A stretch of 64,000 bases of DNA from Arthrobacter sp. FW306-2-2C-D06B (GTDB lineage Bacteria > Actinomycetota > Actinomycetes > Actinomycetales > Micrococcaceae), in the NCBI RefSeq assembly GCF_021789175.1, contig NZ_CP084560.1, forward strand, positions 186,001 through 250,000, given 5' to 3'. Below are positions 34,302-41,758 of this stretch, piece by piece. Below the pieces are notes generated by a model. The model was given only the letters and a program-made list of their open reading frames with translations, had not been told where the DNA came from and made no database searches. The position numbers and the translations under genes were made by a program. The first letter of the stretch is position 1. Each line of letters opens with the position of its first letter.

Positions 34302-34766
34302 ATGTTTGAACGATTTGCCGGAGAAGCCAGGACGGCTGTCCATGCCGGCGCCGAGGAAGCCAAACGCCGCGGAGACCGGAGAATCGGCACGGACCATTTG
34401 CTGCTGGGATTGCTCCACGACCCCGAGAGCTGCCGTACTTTGGAGACGGACCTGGAGTCGGCCCGCGCCCAGCTCGATGCCCTCGACCAACAGGCGCTGG
34501 AAGCCGTGGGCATCACGCTGGGGGACTTCGGCCCGCTGGATGCGCCCAAGGGAAGCAGCCGAACCACCTTCACCTCGGCCGCCCGCTCAGTCATTCAAGA
34601 CTCCTTGGTACTGACCACCCGGGAGGAGGCCCGCAGGATCAGCGCGCGGCACCTGCTGCTCGCCCTGCTGGAGCGGCAGGAACCAGATCCGGCCGCCGTC
34701 CTGCTCCATACCCTGGGCGTGGATACGGCGACACTCAAGGCCCGGCTCCAGAATCCGGGTGCCTAG
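34302..34766 (+). CDS. stand-alone Clp N-terminal domain protein
   Basis: The 154-residue protein starts seven bases after the HTH gene. It contains two Clp-N repeats: MFERFAGEARTAVHAGAEEAKRRGDRRIGTDHLLLGLLHD and a second with FTSAARSVIQDSLVLTTREEARRISARHLLLALLERQEPDPAAVLL. This is the substrate/adaptor-docking domain of ClpC/ClpA, without ATPase modules. It could compete with or modulate ClpC adaptor binding, or partner the HTH protein. Confidence 0.85.
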   Translation: MFERFAGEARTAVHAGAEEAKRRGDRRIGTDHLLLGLLHDPESCRTLETDLESARAQLDALDQQALEAVGITLGDFGPLDAPKGSSRTTFTSAARSVIQDSLVLTTREEARRISARHLLLALLERQEPDPAAVLLHTLGVDTATLKARLQNPGA

Positions 34767-34772
34767 GCGCCC
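34757..34772. terminator. short hairpin at a convergent junction
   Basis: GGGTGCC (34757-34763) pairs with GGCGCCC (34766-34772), with one G-T pair and a two-base TA loop. It covers the stop of the Clp-N gene and the narrow gap to the convergent glyoxalase-like gene. Stability is modest. Confidence 0.3.
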
Positions 34773-34777
34773 GTCCC

Positions 34778-35179
34778 CTACCCCGCAACCAGTTCAACCT
34801 CGTAGCCGTCTGTATTCACCAAATAGGCGGCGTAGTGGTCGGCCCCGCCCGCGTGGGGATATTTGCTCTCGAACATCTCGTACCAGCCCGAGTCGGCCCC
34901 GAGCTCCCGGAGCCGGTCCACGTTCTCCCTGGTGCCAGCATGGAAGGCGAGGTGGTTGAGCCCGGGCTCTGTCCTGCGGTGCGTGCTTCCCGTGAGCGCC
35001 GTGGACTGTTCGATCACGATGTATGTTCCCCCGAGTTTCCAACTGCAGCCTTCGGGCCACTCCTGGAATCGTTCGTAGCCCATCTCGGCCAGCAGCCAGC
35101 CCCACTCTTCCTGCGCCCGGCCGATGTGAGGCACCCAAATCTCTACGTGGTGCAGCGAACCCACTGGAACATCAGCCAT
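34778..35179 (-). CDS. VOC-family (glyoxalase/bleomycin-resistance-like) protein
   Basis: The 133-residue protein has the paired beta-alpha-beta-beta-beta modules of the VOC fold. It begins LHHVEIWVPHIGRAQEEWGWLL, then YIVIEQ, GLNHLAFHAGTRENVDRL and HYAAYLVNTDGYEVELV. The His in LHHVE, His in LNHLAF and Glu in YEVELV are the expected metal ligands. The reaction is unknown. It lies just downstream of the sensor kinase on the same strand, nine bases away. Confidence 0.82.
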   Translation of the reverse strand: MADVPVGSLHHVEIWVPHIGRAQEEWGWLLAEMGYERFQEWPEGCSWKLGGTYIVIEQSTALTGSTHRRTEPGLNHLAFHAGTRENVDRLRELGADSGWYEMFESKYPHAGGADHYAAYLVNTDGYEVELVAG

Positions 35180-35188
35180 GCGCAGATT

Positions 35189-36556
35189 CTACGTTTGCCG
35201 GGAGCCGGCGGGAATGCCCGGCACCTCCACCACGAATGCCGCGCCGCCCTCGGGCGCAGAACGCACGCTGATGCGGCCACCCATCCGCTGCACGATCCTT
35301 GCGGCGATGGACAAACCCAGCCCGCTACCAACAGGCCGTTCTCCGCTGTATCTGGCAAAGAGCGCACCGCGTTCGAACGCGACGGCGGCATCCGCCTCCG
35401 TGAGGCCAGGGCCGCCGTCGCGCACTTCCACGGTGAGCCCGCTGCCGGAAGCGTATGCGGCGAGCACCACGGGAGAGCCTTCAGGTGTCACGCGCAGCGC
35501 GTTTTCCAGCAAGCCGTCCACCACTTGGCGCAGCCGTTGGCCATCGCTGCGGACCGGCAATGGCCCAAGAGGCAGTTCGAGCCGTCCCGCGACCCGGTTC
35601 TGGACGCACACCGCTTGCCAGGCCTGCCAACTCTCGCGCAGGATCAAGGATGCGTCCACGGGCTGGATTTCCACCCGGAAATCATCGGACTCGAGCCGGG
35701 CCAATTCCAGGAGATCGCGGACAAAGCGGTCGAGGCGGTTGGTTTCGGCCACGAGGGTCCGCCCCACCCCGCTCACGTCGTGTCCGCTCACCACTCCATC
35801 GGCAAGCGCCTCGGCATAGCCCCGGAGCGCGGTCAGGGGTGTCCGGATTTCATGCGAAATGGAGAGCAGGAACTCGCGTTGGCGCCCCTCGCTGGTCCGG
35901 AGCGCGGCGTCGAGGGCCGCCAGCGCTTGCGAAACCTCCACCACTTCGGCCGGGCCGCCGGGCGTCACGGCCACGGATCGTTCTCCGGCTGCGAGCCGAT
36001 GGGCCGAATGTGCCGTGCGCACCAAGGGCCGGCTCAACCATTGTGCCAACAGGCCGCCGGCCACAATGGCGAACACGAGGCAGACCGCGAGGGCGATCAG
36101 CATGCGGCTCAGCAGGGGAGCGGTGGCGGCGCGGATTTCGGACACAGGCTGAGCCAGTACTACGCCACCGCCAGCCGCCAACGGCCGGGCCTCGAGGACC
36201 ACGGTGTTCTGTGGACCGTTCACCGATGTGGAGACCGACTTTCCGGCGAGGACATCCGCCACTGTCTTGGCATCCACCAGCCTTGCCCCGCCGCCTGTCA
36301 CGCGGCCGTCGGTGCTGATTTGCGCCAGCCTCGCGCCGTGCGTGAGCAGGTCTGCGCGCAGGTCCTGCAGGCTTCCAATGCTTGACTGCTTGCTGAGGGA
36401 ATCGGCCTCGACCGCGAGATACTTCTTGGCTTCGTCCACCGCTGTGGCGTTGACCAGTTGCGCCGCCAGGAGGCCGGCAAGCACGACGGCGACAGTCGCG
36501 ACGGCGGCGATCACCGCCGTCGTGCGCCCGGCCAGTGTGCCGAACCAGCGCCTCAC
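35189..36556 (-). CDS. two-component sensor histidine kinase
   Basis: The GTG start overlaps the stop of the response-regulator gene (GTGA). The 455-residue protein has a first membrane helix (about 12-35), an extracytoplasmic sensor region of about 115 residues, a second helix (about 150-172), HAMP, and the dimerisation/phosphoacceptor segment SISHEIRTPL with H235. ATPase boxes follow: N in LLENALRVTP, DGGPGL and GSGLGLSIAARI. It is an intramembrane-type HisKA kinase signalling to the coupled OmpR-type regulator. Confidence 0.9.
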   Translation of the reverse strand: MRRWFGTLAGRTTAVIAAVATVAVVLAGLLAAQLVNATAVDEAKKYLAVEADSLSKQSSIGSLQDLRADLLTHGARLAQISTDGRVTGGGARLVDAKTVADVLAGKSVSTSVNGPQNTVVLEARPLAAGGGVVLAQPVSEIRAATAPLLSRMLIALAVCLVFAIVAGGLLAQWLSRPLVRTAHSAHRLAAGERSVAVTPGGPAEVVEVSQALAALDAALRTSEGRQREFLLSISHEIRTPLTALRGYAEALADGVVSGHDVSGVGRTLVAETNRLDRFVRDLLELARLESDDFRVEIQPVDASLILRESWQAWQAVCVQNRVAGRLELPLGPLPVRSDGQRLRQVVDGLLENALRVTPEGSPVVLAAYASGSGLTVEVRDGGPGLTEADAAVAFERGALFARYSGERPVGSGLGLSIAARIVQRMGGRISVRSAPEGGAAFVVEVPGIPAGSRQT

Positions 36557-37272
36557 GTTGCTTCCCCGGCGGCGGGGCGGGGGCCGGATGTTGCCGGAGC
36601 TGCGGCCGAATAGCCGACGCCACGGCTCGTGGCGATGGGGGAGTGTCCGCCGAGCTTGGCGCGGAGCTGCGCGATGTGCACATCCACTGTCCGCCCGGCG
36701 GCATAACTGGCCTGCCCCCACACGGCGGACAGGAGTTGCTCGCGGGAAAAGACCCGGCCGGGTTGGGCCATGAGGTACGCGAGGAGGTCGAATTCGGTGG
36801 CGGTCAGCGTGAGTTCCTCGGCGCCGGCGCGTGCGGTCCTGTTCAGCGGATCCAGTTCGACGCTGCCCAGCACCAGTGGTTTGGACCGCGGGGCGCCTTC
36901 GGTCCGGCGCAGGACCGCCTTGACCCGGGCGACCAGTTCGGAGGGCGAAAACGGCTTGGTGAGATAGTCGTCCGCGCCCAATTCCAAGCCAAGGACGCGG
37001 TCCACTTCCTCATCGCGGGCCGTGACGAACAGCACCGGAGTCCAGTCCTCCGCCTGCCGCAGTTGCCTGCAGAGCTCGATCCCGTCCATGCCGGGCAGCC
37101 CGACATCGAGGATCACCGCGACCGGCTTGAGCCGCTTGATCTGTGCCAGCGCGGAAATCCCGTCCCGCTCAACATGTACGCCGAAACCTGCGCGCCCCAG
37201 ATATAGGCGCTGGATATCGGCAATTGCCTGTTCATCCTCGGCAATCAACACCAATCCTCGGCTGTCCTCCAT
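36553..37272 (-). CDS. OmpR-family response regulator
   Basis: The ATG of MEDSRGLVLIAEDE is chosen; a TTG at 37284 is the alternative. The 239-residue protein has a receiver domain with acidic pair E12/D13 and phosphoacceptor D56 (ILDVGLPGMDG), with K in LTKPFSPSELVARV. A C-terminal winged helix follows (ELTLTATEFDLLAYLMAQPGRVFSREQLL). It is co-transcribed with the sensor kinase and diverges from a secreted-protein gene, a likely target. Confidence 0.92.
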   Translation of the reverse strand: MEDSRGLVLIAEDEQAIADIQRLYLGRAGFGVHVERDGISALAQIKRLKPVAVILDVGLPGMDGIELCRQLRQAEDWTPVLFVTARDEEVDRVLGLELGADDYLTKPFSPSELVARVKAVLRRTEGAPRSKPLVLGSVELDPLNRTARAGAEELTLTATEFDLLAYLMAQPGRVFSREQLLSAVWGQASYAAGRTVDVHIAQLRAKLGGHSPIATSRGVGYSAAAPATSGPRPAAGEAT

Positions 37273-37345
37273 GCGTCCATTCAACAGTAAGGACGGACTG
37301 CTTGGAGCGTCGTTGTCAGCCGGCGGGGACGGTTTTACATTCCTC

Positions 37346-37361
37346 GAACATTGGCCGAACA
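37346..37361. promoter_or_regulatory. possible OmpR-type direct repeat
   Basis: GAACA occurs at 37346-37350 and again at 37357-37361, eleven bases apart, within the divergent promoter region between the two-component system and the secreted protein. This is the spacing expected for two winged-helix subunits on one face of DNA. The motif is short, so the evidence is weak. Confidence 0.28.
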
Positions 37362-37440
37362 GTCAATTCATGCGGCCGGAGCAGAGTGAAGTGCAGAGCG
37401 CCGGCGGATCGACCACCGGCCGGAACAAAGGACACGGACC

Positions 37441-37953
37441 ATGAAGAACACCACCCCGAGCTCCAGTACCCCAGCCCCGGGCCGCAAACACACCAAGGCC
37501 CGCACCGCCGTCGTCGGGGTCCTGGCAGCAGGACTCCTGCTTGGCGGCGGCGTGATCGCCGCCAACGCAGCTACCCCAAGCGGCACAAGCCCGACGGCGG
37601 CAGCCACCTCCCAGCCCACTGCGACGGCTGCCGCTGCCGCCAAAACGGCCCTGACGCGGCACCCGCTGGCGGTTGGCCTGCGGTTCTTCGTGAACGGTGA
37701 CAGCAGCAAGCCGAACTACGGCCAACGCGCCGCGAAGATCGCCACCTTCATCCTGGACAAGCGCCCGAAGCTGGCCGCAAAGCTTCCAGCCGCGTTGCAG
37801 GCGGACCTGAAGGCGCTGAAGGAAGCGGCGGACGGAGACCGGGTTGCGAAAGCCACCCACATCAGGGACACCGCGCTGAACGGCGGCTACGGGCCGAAGA
37901 TCCAGGCGCAGGCAAAGCGGATGCAGGAGCAGAAAGCCGACCGCAAGGCTTAA
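37441..37953 (+). CDS. secreted protein of unknown function
   Basis: The ATG has AAAGGA eight bases upstream. The 170-residue precursor has a basic N-region (GRKHTKARTA), a hydrophobic core (VVGVLAAGLLLGGGVIA) and a probable cleavage after ANA. A Thr/Ser/Pro/Ala-rich linker follows, then a helical, lysine-rich domain (..RFFVNGDSSKPNYGQRAAKIATFILDKRPKLAAKLPAALQADLKALKEAAD..). No family was recognised. Divergence from a two-component system and the terminator just after it suggest a single-gene regulated unit. Confidence 0.7.
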   Translation: MKNTTPSSSTPAPGRKHTKARTAVVGVLAAGLLLGGGVIAANAATPSGTSPTAAATSQPTATAAAAAKTALTRHPLAVGLRFFVNGDSSKPNYGQRAAKIATFILDKRPKLAAKLPAALQADLKALKEAADGDRVAKATHIRDTALNGGYGPKIQAQAKRMQEQKADRKA

Positions 37954-37960
37954 ACGACGG

Positions 37961-38006
37961 CAAGGCTGGTTATTTGTGGCGATCCCGCTACAAATAACCA
38001 GCCTTG
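37961..38006. terminator. 17-bp bidirectional hairpin
   Basis: CAAGGCTGGTTATTTGT (37961-37977) pairs perfectly with ACAAATAACCAGCCTTG (37990-38006). The 12-base loop can pair further through GCG and CGC. It is placed between convergent genes eight bases after the secreted-protein stop and is the likely terminator for both. Its length and AT-rich core resemble the mobile palindromes elsewhere in the window, but no second copy is present here. Confidence 0.75.
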
Positions 38007-38048
38007 TTCTGCCGACGCGGGCCGCCCGCAGCCCGCGTCCGCCGGTGC

Positions 38049-39635
38049 CTAGGCCGGGACGTGCTCCCGGTCCGGCTCCGCTGCTACGAGGGTGCCGTCG
38101 TCGAACGGCATTTCGTCCAGGTCGATTAACGGGTTGGTGTCCTGGGTGGCCACCAGCTCGCGAGCCTCTGCCTGGGTGTCCACACTCGGCATGGAGCCCG
38201 GGAGCGGACGTTGGGCGGATTCGCGCAGGAAATAGATGGCGATAGCGCCGACCACGGACGTGCCCATGAGGTAATACGCGGGCATCATGTCGTTGCCGGT
38301 GCCTTGGATCAAGGCGGCGACAATGAACGGCGTGGTGCCGCCGAAGATCGCTACGGAGAAGTTGTAGGCGATGCCCATTCCCCCGTAGCGGCTCGAGGTC
38401 GGGAACAGTGCCGGCAGCGCAGAGGCGAGGTTTGCCACATAGAACGTGACCGGGAAGGCGATCAGGGCCAGGCCGGCTAGGGTGGACCAGATATCGCCGA
38501 TGCCGATCAGCAGGAAAGCCGGAATGGCGAATACAACGGTACTGATGGCACCGATCCACAGGACGGGCCGGCGGCCGATCCGGTCGGAGAGCTTGCCCGT
38601 CAGCGGGATGCAGACTGCCATGACGACCAACACAGGGATGGTCAGCAGCGTGCCGTGAACGGGGTCGTAGCCCTTGGACTCGGTCAGGTACGTGGGCATG
38701 TAGGAGGTCAGCATGTAGCCCACCGTGTTTGCGGCGGCGGCAAGGATCATGGCGAGGATGATCTGGCGCCAGTAAGCCTTCACGATGCCGATGGGGCCCT
38801 TGGCTACCGCGGCATCGCCCGCTGCGGCGTCCGCCGCGAGGGCTTCCTGGGCATCCAAAGTGGCTTGGAACTGGGGTGATTCCTCGATCTTGCTACGGAA
38901 GTACACGGCGATGACGCCAAGGGGACCCGCGAGGAGGAACGGCAGCCGCCAGCCCCAGTCCTCCATGGCCGATTGGCCGATGGTGAGCTGCAGGATGGAA
39001 ACGAGGGCCGCACCCAGGGCGAAGCCGATGTACGAGCCCATATCGAGGAAGCTCGCAAAGAAGCCGCGGCGCTTGTCCGGAGCGTATTCGCTCACGAACG
39101 TCGTGGCGCCGGCGTACTCGCCGCCGGTCGAGAAACCCTGGACGAGTTTCAGGATGACAAGCAGCACGGCTGCCCAGATGCCGATTTGTGCGTATCCGGG
39201 CAGGAGTCCGACGGCGAAGGTGCTTGCCGCCATGAGCAGGAGTGTTGTGGCGAGCACCTTCTGGCGGCCCACCTTGTCACCCAGCCAGCCGAAGACGACG
39301 CCGCCAAGCGGCCGTGCCACGAAGGTTGCGGCGAAGGTTCCCAGCAGGAACAGGGTCTGCACGGCCTTGTCGGCCTCGGGCAGGAAGACAGGCCCCATTG
39401 TGGTGATGAGGTAGCCGAACACGCCGACGTCGTACCACTCCATGGTGTTACCGACGATCGTGCCGCCAAGTGCTTTTTTCAGCATGGGCTGGTCAACGAC
39501 GTTGACGTCGGATACCTTGAGTCGACGGCGCGTTGGAAGTTTCAATCTTGAGGCACCGCGTGGTGCTGTCTTACTCGTTGCAGCGGCGTTCCTAGCGCCT
39601 GCTGAAGAGTCGGTAATGCTTCGGTCTGTGGGCAT
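38049..39635 (-). CDS. MFS transporter, metabolite:H+ symporter (proline/betaine type)
   Basis: The ATG of MPTDRSITD has AGGAG eight bases upstream, so it is preferred over a frame start at 39659. The 528-residue protein has a charged N-terminus of about 50 residues, then twelve hydrophobic helices. It has the MHS signature GNTMEWYDVGVFGYL and the GWLGDKVGRQKVL loop motif. A second loop copy, GKLSDRIGRRPVLW, follows helix 8. The family imports osmolytes or organic acids with protons; the substrate is undetermined. Confidence 0.87.
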   Translation of the reverse strand: MPTDRSITDSSAGARNAAATSKTAPRGASRLKLPTRRRLKVSDVNVVDQPMLKKALGGTIVGNTMEWYDVGVFGYLITTMGPVFLPEADKAVQTLFLLGTFAATFVARPLGGVVFGWLGDKVGRQKVLATTLLLMAASTFAVGLLPGYAQIGIWAAVLLVILKLVQGFSTGGEYAGATTFVSEYAPDKRRGFFASFLDMGSYIGFALGAALVSILQLTIGQSAMEDWGWRLPFLLAGPLGVIAVYFRSKIEESPQFQATLDAQEALAADAAAGDAAVAKGPIGIVKAYWRQIILAMILAAAANTVGYMLTSYMPTYLTESKGYDPVHGTLLTIPVLVVMAVCIPLTGKLSDRIGRRPVLWIGAISTVVFAIPAFLLIGIGDIWSTLAGLALIAFPVTFYVANLASALPALFPTSSRYGGMGIAYNFSVAIFGGTTPFIVAALIQGTGNDMMPAYYLMGTSVVGAIAIYFLRESAQRPLPGSMPSVDTQAEARELVATQDTNPLIDLDEMPFDDGTLVAAEPDREHVPA

Positions 39636-39711
39636 TTGTGTTTCTCCTAGGGAGATCATTTGCTTGCGACATACAGCTGCTCCGCTCTGGGCAGGGTTTC
39701 AATTTTACGCG

Positions 39712-39726
39712 AGATTCGTCGAATCT
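39712..39726. promoter_or_regulatory. perfect inverted repeat upstream of the MHS transporter
   Basis: AGATTCG (39712-39718) and CGAATCT (39720-39726) flank a single T. The site is about 80 bases upstream of the transporter start and suits a dimeric repressor or activator. The gap from 39636 to 39890 otherwise shows no gene. Confidence 0.4.
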
Positions 39727-39890
39727 GAGAGCCGGAGTCCCAATTCCGGGGCTATTCCGGCCCGCTTTGGGCACAAATGTCTGACATCCATTTGCCGCCT
39801 ACAGCCCCGGAATCACGCGGATTTTGGCGCGCTCCGGGGGTGCGTTACCAAATTGTTTGGTTCAGGACCCTGAAACGCACAGTTTGCTGA

Positions 39891-40694
39891 TCACTTCCGG
39901 TGGATATCCTGCCGTTTTCCCAGCACCACCGTTGCGTCGAATTCCTCAGAGCGGGCCACCCTCGCGGACAGGCCAGCTTGCCCGAACAGGGCAGCCGTCG
40001 TGGGGGCTTGCCGGACGCTCGTTTCGATCAGCAGCCTGCCCCCGGGAGCCAACCATAACGGAGCCTCCCGCGCGATCCGGCGCTGCACGTCCAAACCGTC
40101 GGCGCCGCCGTCGAGCGCCACCCGCGGTTCATGCAGCCGGGCCTCCGGCGGCATCATCCCGATCGAGTCCGTGGGGACGTAGGGGGCGTTGGCCACCAGG
40201 ACGTCCACCCGGCCGCGAAGAGTGTCCGGAAGGGCCGAAAAGAGATCGCCTTCATGCACTTGTCCGCCTGCGGGCCCGATGTTGCGGCGGGCGCAGCGGA
40301 CCGCCGCGGGGTCGACGTCGGCCGCATGAAGCTCGATGCCGCCGGCGGCGGCAGCCAAAGCGGCGCCCACGGCACCCGAACCACAGCAAAGATCGACGAC
40401 GACGGCGCCCGGCCGGACGAGGCGGGCAGCCTCCTGCACGAGGTACTCCGTGCGGCGGCGGGGGACGAAGACACCCGGGTCCACCGCAATGTGCTGGCCG
40501 CAGAACTCCGCCCAACCCAGAAGATATTCAAGGGGCAAGCCTGAGACGCGTTGTTCGAGCAACCGCTCTAGGTCCTCGGGGGCGTGCGCCGCGGCGATCA
40601 GGAGCCTGGCCTCGTCTTCGGCGAAGACGCAACCGGCCGAACGGAGCCGGGCCGTGACGGCGGAACGGGAAGGCTGGAACGTGGGTGCTGACAT
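39891..40694 (-). CDS. PrmC/HemK-related protein-glutamine methyltransferase-like protein
   Basis: GGAAGG lies seven bases before the ATG. The 267-residue protein has a PrmC-like helical N-terminal part and the SAM-binding motif VVVDLCCGSGAVG (98-110). The catalytic tetrapeptide is NAPY (169-172) where PrmC has NPPY. The family of PrmC-related methyltransferases with unknown substrate shows this kind of change. It probably methylates a glutamine or related amide, but the target is not release factor by default. Confidence 0.8.
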   Translation of the reverse strand: MSAPTFQPSRSAVTARLRSAGCVFAEDEARLLIAAAHAPEDLERLLEQRVSGLPLEYLLGWAEFCGQHIAVDPGVFVPRRRTEYLVQEAARLVRPGAVVVDLCCGSGAVGAALAAAAGGIELHAADVDPAAVRCARRNIGPAGGQVHEGDLFSALPDTLRGRVDVLVANAPYVPTDSIGMMPPEARLHEPRVALDGGADGLDVQRRIAREAPLWLAPGGRLLIETSVRQAPTTAALFGQAGLSARVARSEEFDATVVLGKRQDIHRK

Positions 40695-41055
40695 GGAGAG
40701 CCTTCCGGGATGCCGAGGGGTGCTCTCCGGGCCATGCTAGCCGAGAGCGGAGGTAGGGGCCACGCGTGAAACGGCTTCGACAAAAACCGGGGTTCACAAA
40801 CACGGCCCGGAGTGTCTAGGGTGGGTGCATGGGAACACTGATTTTTGAATAGACCAGCGGGTCCTGGTTCGTCGCAGATGCTGGTCACGGCGCTGTTGAC
40901 GTTGATCCGATGCCGCTGAGTTTGATCCGACAAAAATCCACGCCTGTTGAGGCTTCGCCTCCGCGCCGTTCCTGTTATTAGGCCCAGGGTCTCGCAGCGG
41001 ACGTCGCATCCCGATACCTCCTCCGGCAAATCAAGAGCTTCAAGGAGTCCACTGC
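40695..41055. other. 361-bp intergenic region
   Basis: No supported gene lies between the divergent methyltransferase gene and the small protein at 41056. GTTGATCCGA-like sequence appears twice (around 40900 and 40922) and there is a weak GAGGC-TTC-GCCTC hairpin at 40949-40961. Promoters for both flanking genes must lie here, but none is clear. Confidence 0.5.
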
Positions 41056-41283
41056 ATGACACCGAACACACCCGAAACCAACGCCGAGCAGGAATCAGTA
41101 GCGCAGGAAACCGAAGCACCGGCTGCCGGTGTCAGATCGAAACTGACTGACGCGCAGAAGGAGATGCTGGCCAGCAAGTCCCGTGGCGGGGCAGCGAATA
41201 GCTGGCAGAGCACCGGAAAAGGACACAAGCCCACTCAGGCGAGTGGCAAGCTGGCCAAGTCCGAGAAGAAAGTCCGCTGGTAA
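41056..41283 (+). CDS. small hydrophilic protein of unknown function
   Basis: AAGGAG lies eight bases before the ATG. The 75-residue product has an acidic N-terminal half (TPETNAEQESVAQETEAP) and a basic C-terminal half (LASKSRGGAANSWQSTGKGH..., ending SEKKVRW). It is probably disordered. No family is assigned. It lies 72 bases before another small gene of similar style. Confidence 0.65.
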   Translation: MTPNTPETNAEQESVAQETEAPAAGVRSKLTDAQKEMLASKSRGGAANSWQSTGKGHKPTQASGKLAKSEKKVRW

Positions 41284-41355
41284 ACGCTGCAGACAAGCGG
41301 ACCGCTCCCACCTAGTATGGAAAATCCCTTCGTTTCAATGCAGAAAGGAAGAACA

Positions 41356-41616
41356 ATGGCTGCGAAGCACGTTGAGCAACAGATCAACCCCGAGGTGGCC
41401 AGCCACTTGGTCGAGTCCATGGACAAGGCGCCGATGCCGGCCCCGGCAACCGTGGCGATGGCACTGGGCTCGACCCAAGGAACGGCCTGGCCAGACGGTA
41501 GCGGCAAGACCAGGCACCCCAAGGATCGCGGCGCCAGCCACGGCCGCGTAGGCCAGCAAGCGGCGGTCACTGCGGTCCACCGCACCAGCCGTCCCCAGAT
41601 GCCGCACTCTTCTTAG
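41356..41616 (+). CDS. small protein of unknown function
   Basis: AAAGGAAG precedes the ATG. The 86-residue product begins with a short helical part (EQQINPEVASHLVESMDKAP) and ends in a basic, His/Ser-rich region (GKTRHPKDRGASHGRVGQQAA..). There is no signal peptide or membrane helix. The good ribosome-binding site and codon use support a real gene. It ends 20 bases before a palindromic repeat. Confidence 0.6.
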   Translation: MAAKHVEQQINPEVASHLVESMDKAPMPAPATVAMALGSTQGTAWPDGSGKTRHPKDRGASHGRVGQQAAVTAVHRTSRPQMPHSS

Positions 41617-41630
41617 GAATATTCGCCCTC

Positions 41631-41706
41631 CTCAGCCCAACTGACTCGCACTTAATGTCGTTATGAGCCCTCATAACGACATCTGCTGCCAGTCAGTTGG
41701 GCTGAG
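41631..41706. repeat. 66-bp palindromic repeat, family 1 copy B, in a 76-bp hairpin
   Basis: The element CCCAACTGACTCGCACTTAA.. at 41636-41701 matches the copy at 32960-33025 in length and most positions. Here flanking bases extend the outer stem: CTCAGCCCAACTGACT (41631-41646) pairs perfectly with AGTCAGTTGGGCTGAG (41691-41706). It lies between convergent genes and probably also terminates both. Confidence 0.85.
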
Positions 41707-41758
41707 CTACGTGCGGGAGGCGGGGGAGGCGTGCGGGAGGCGTGCGCGTGGCGCTGGG

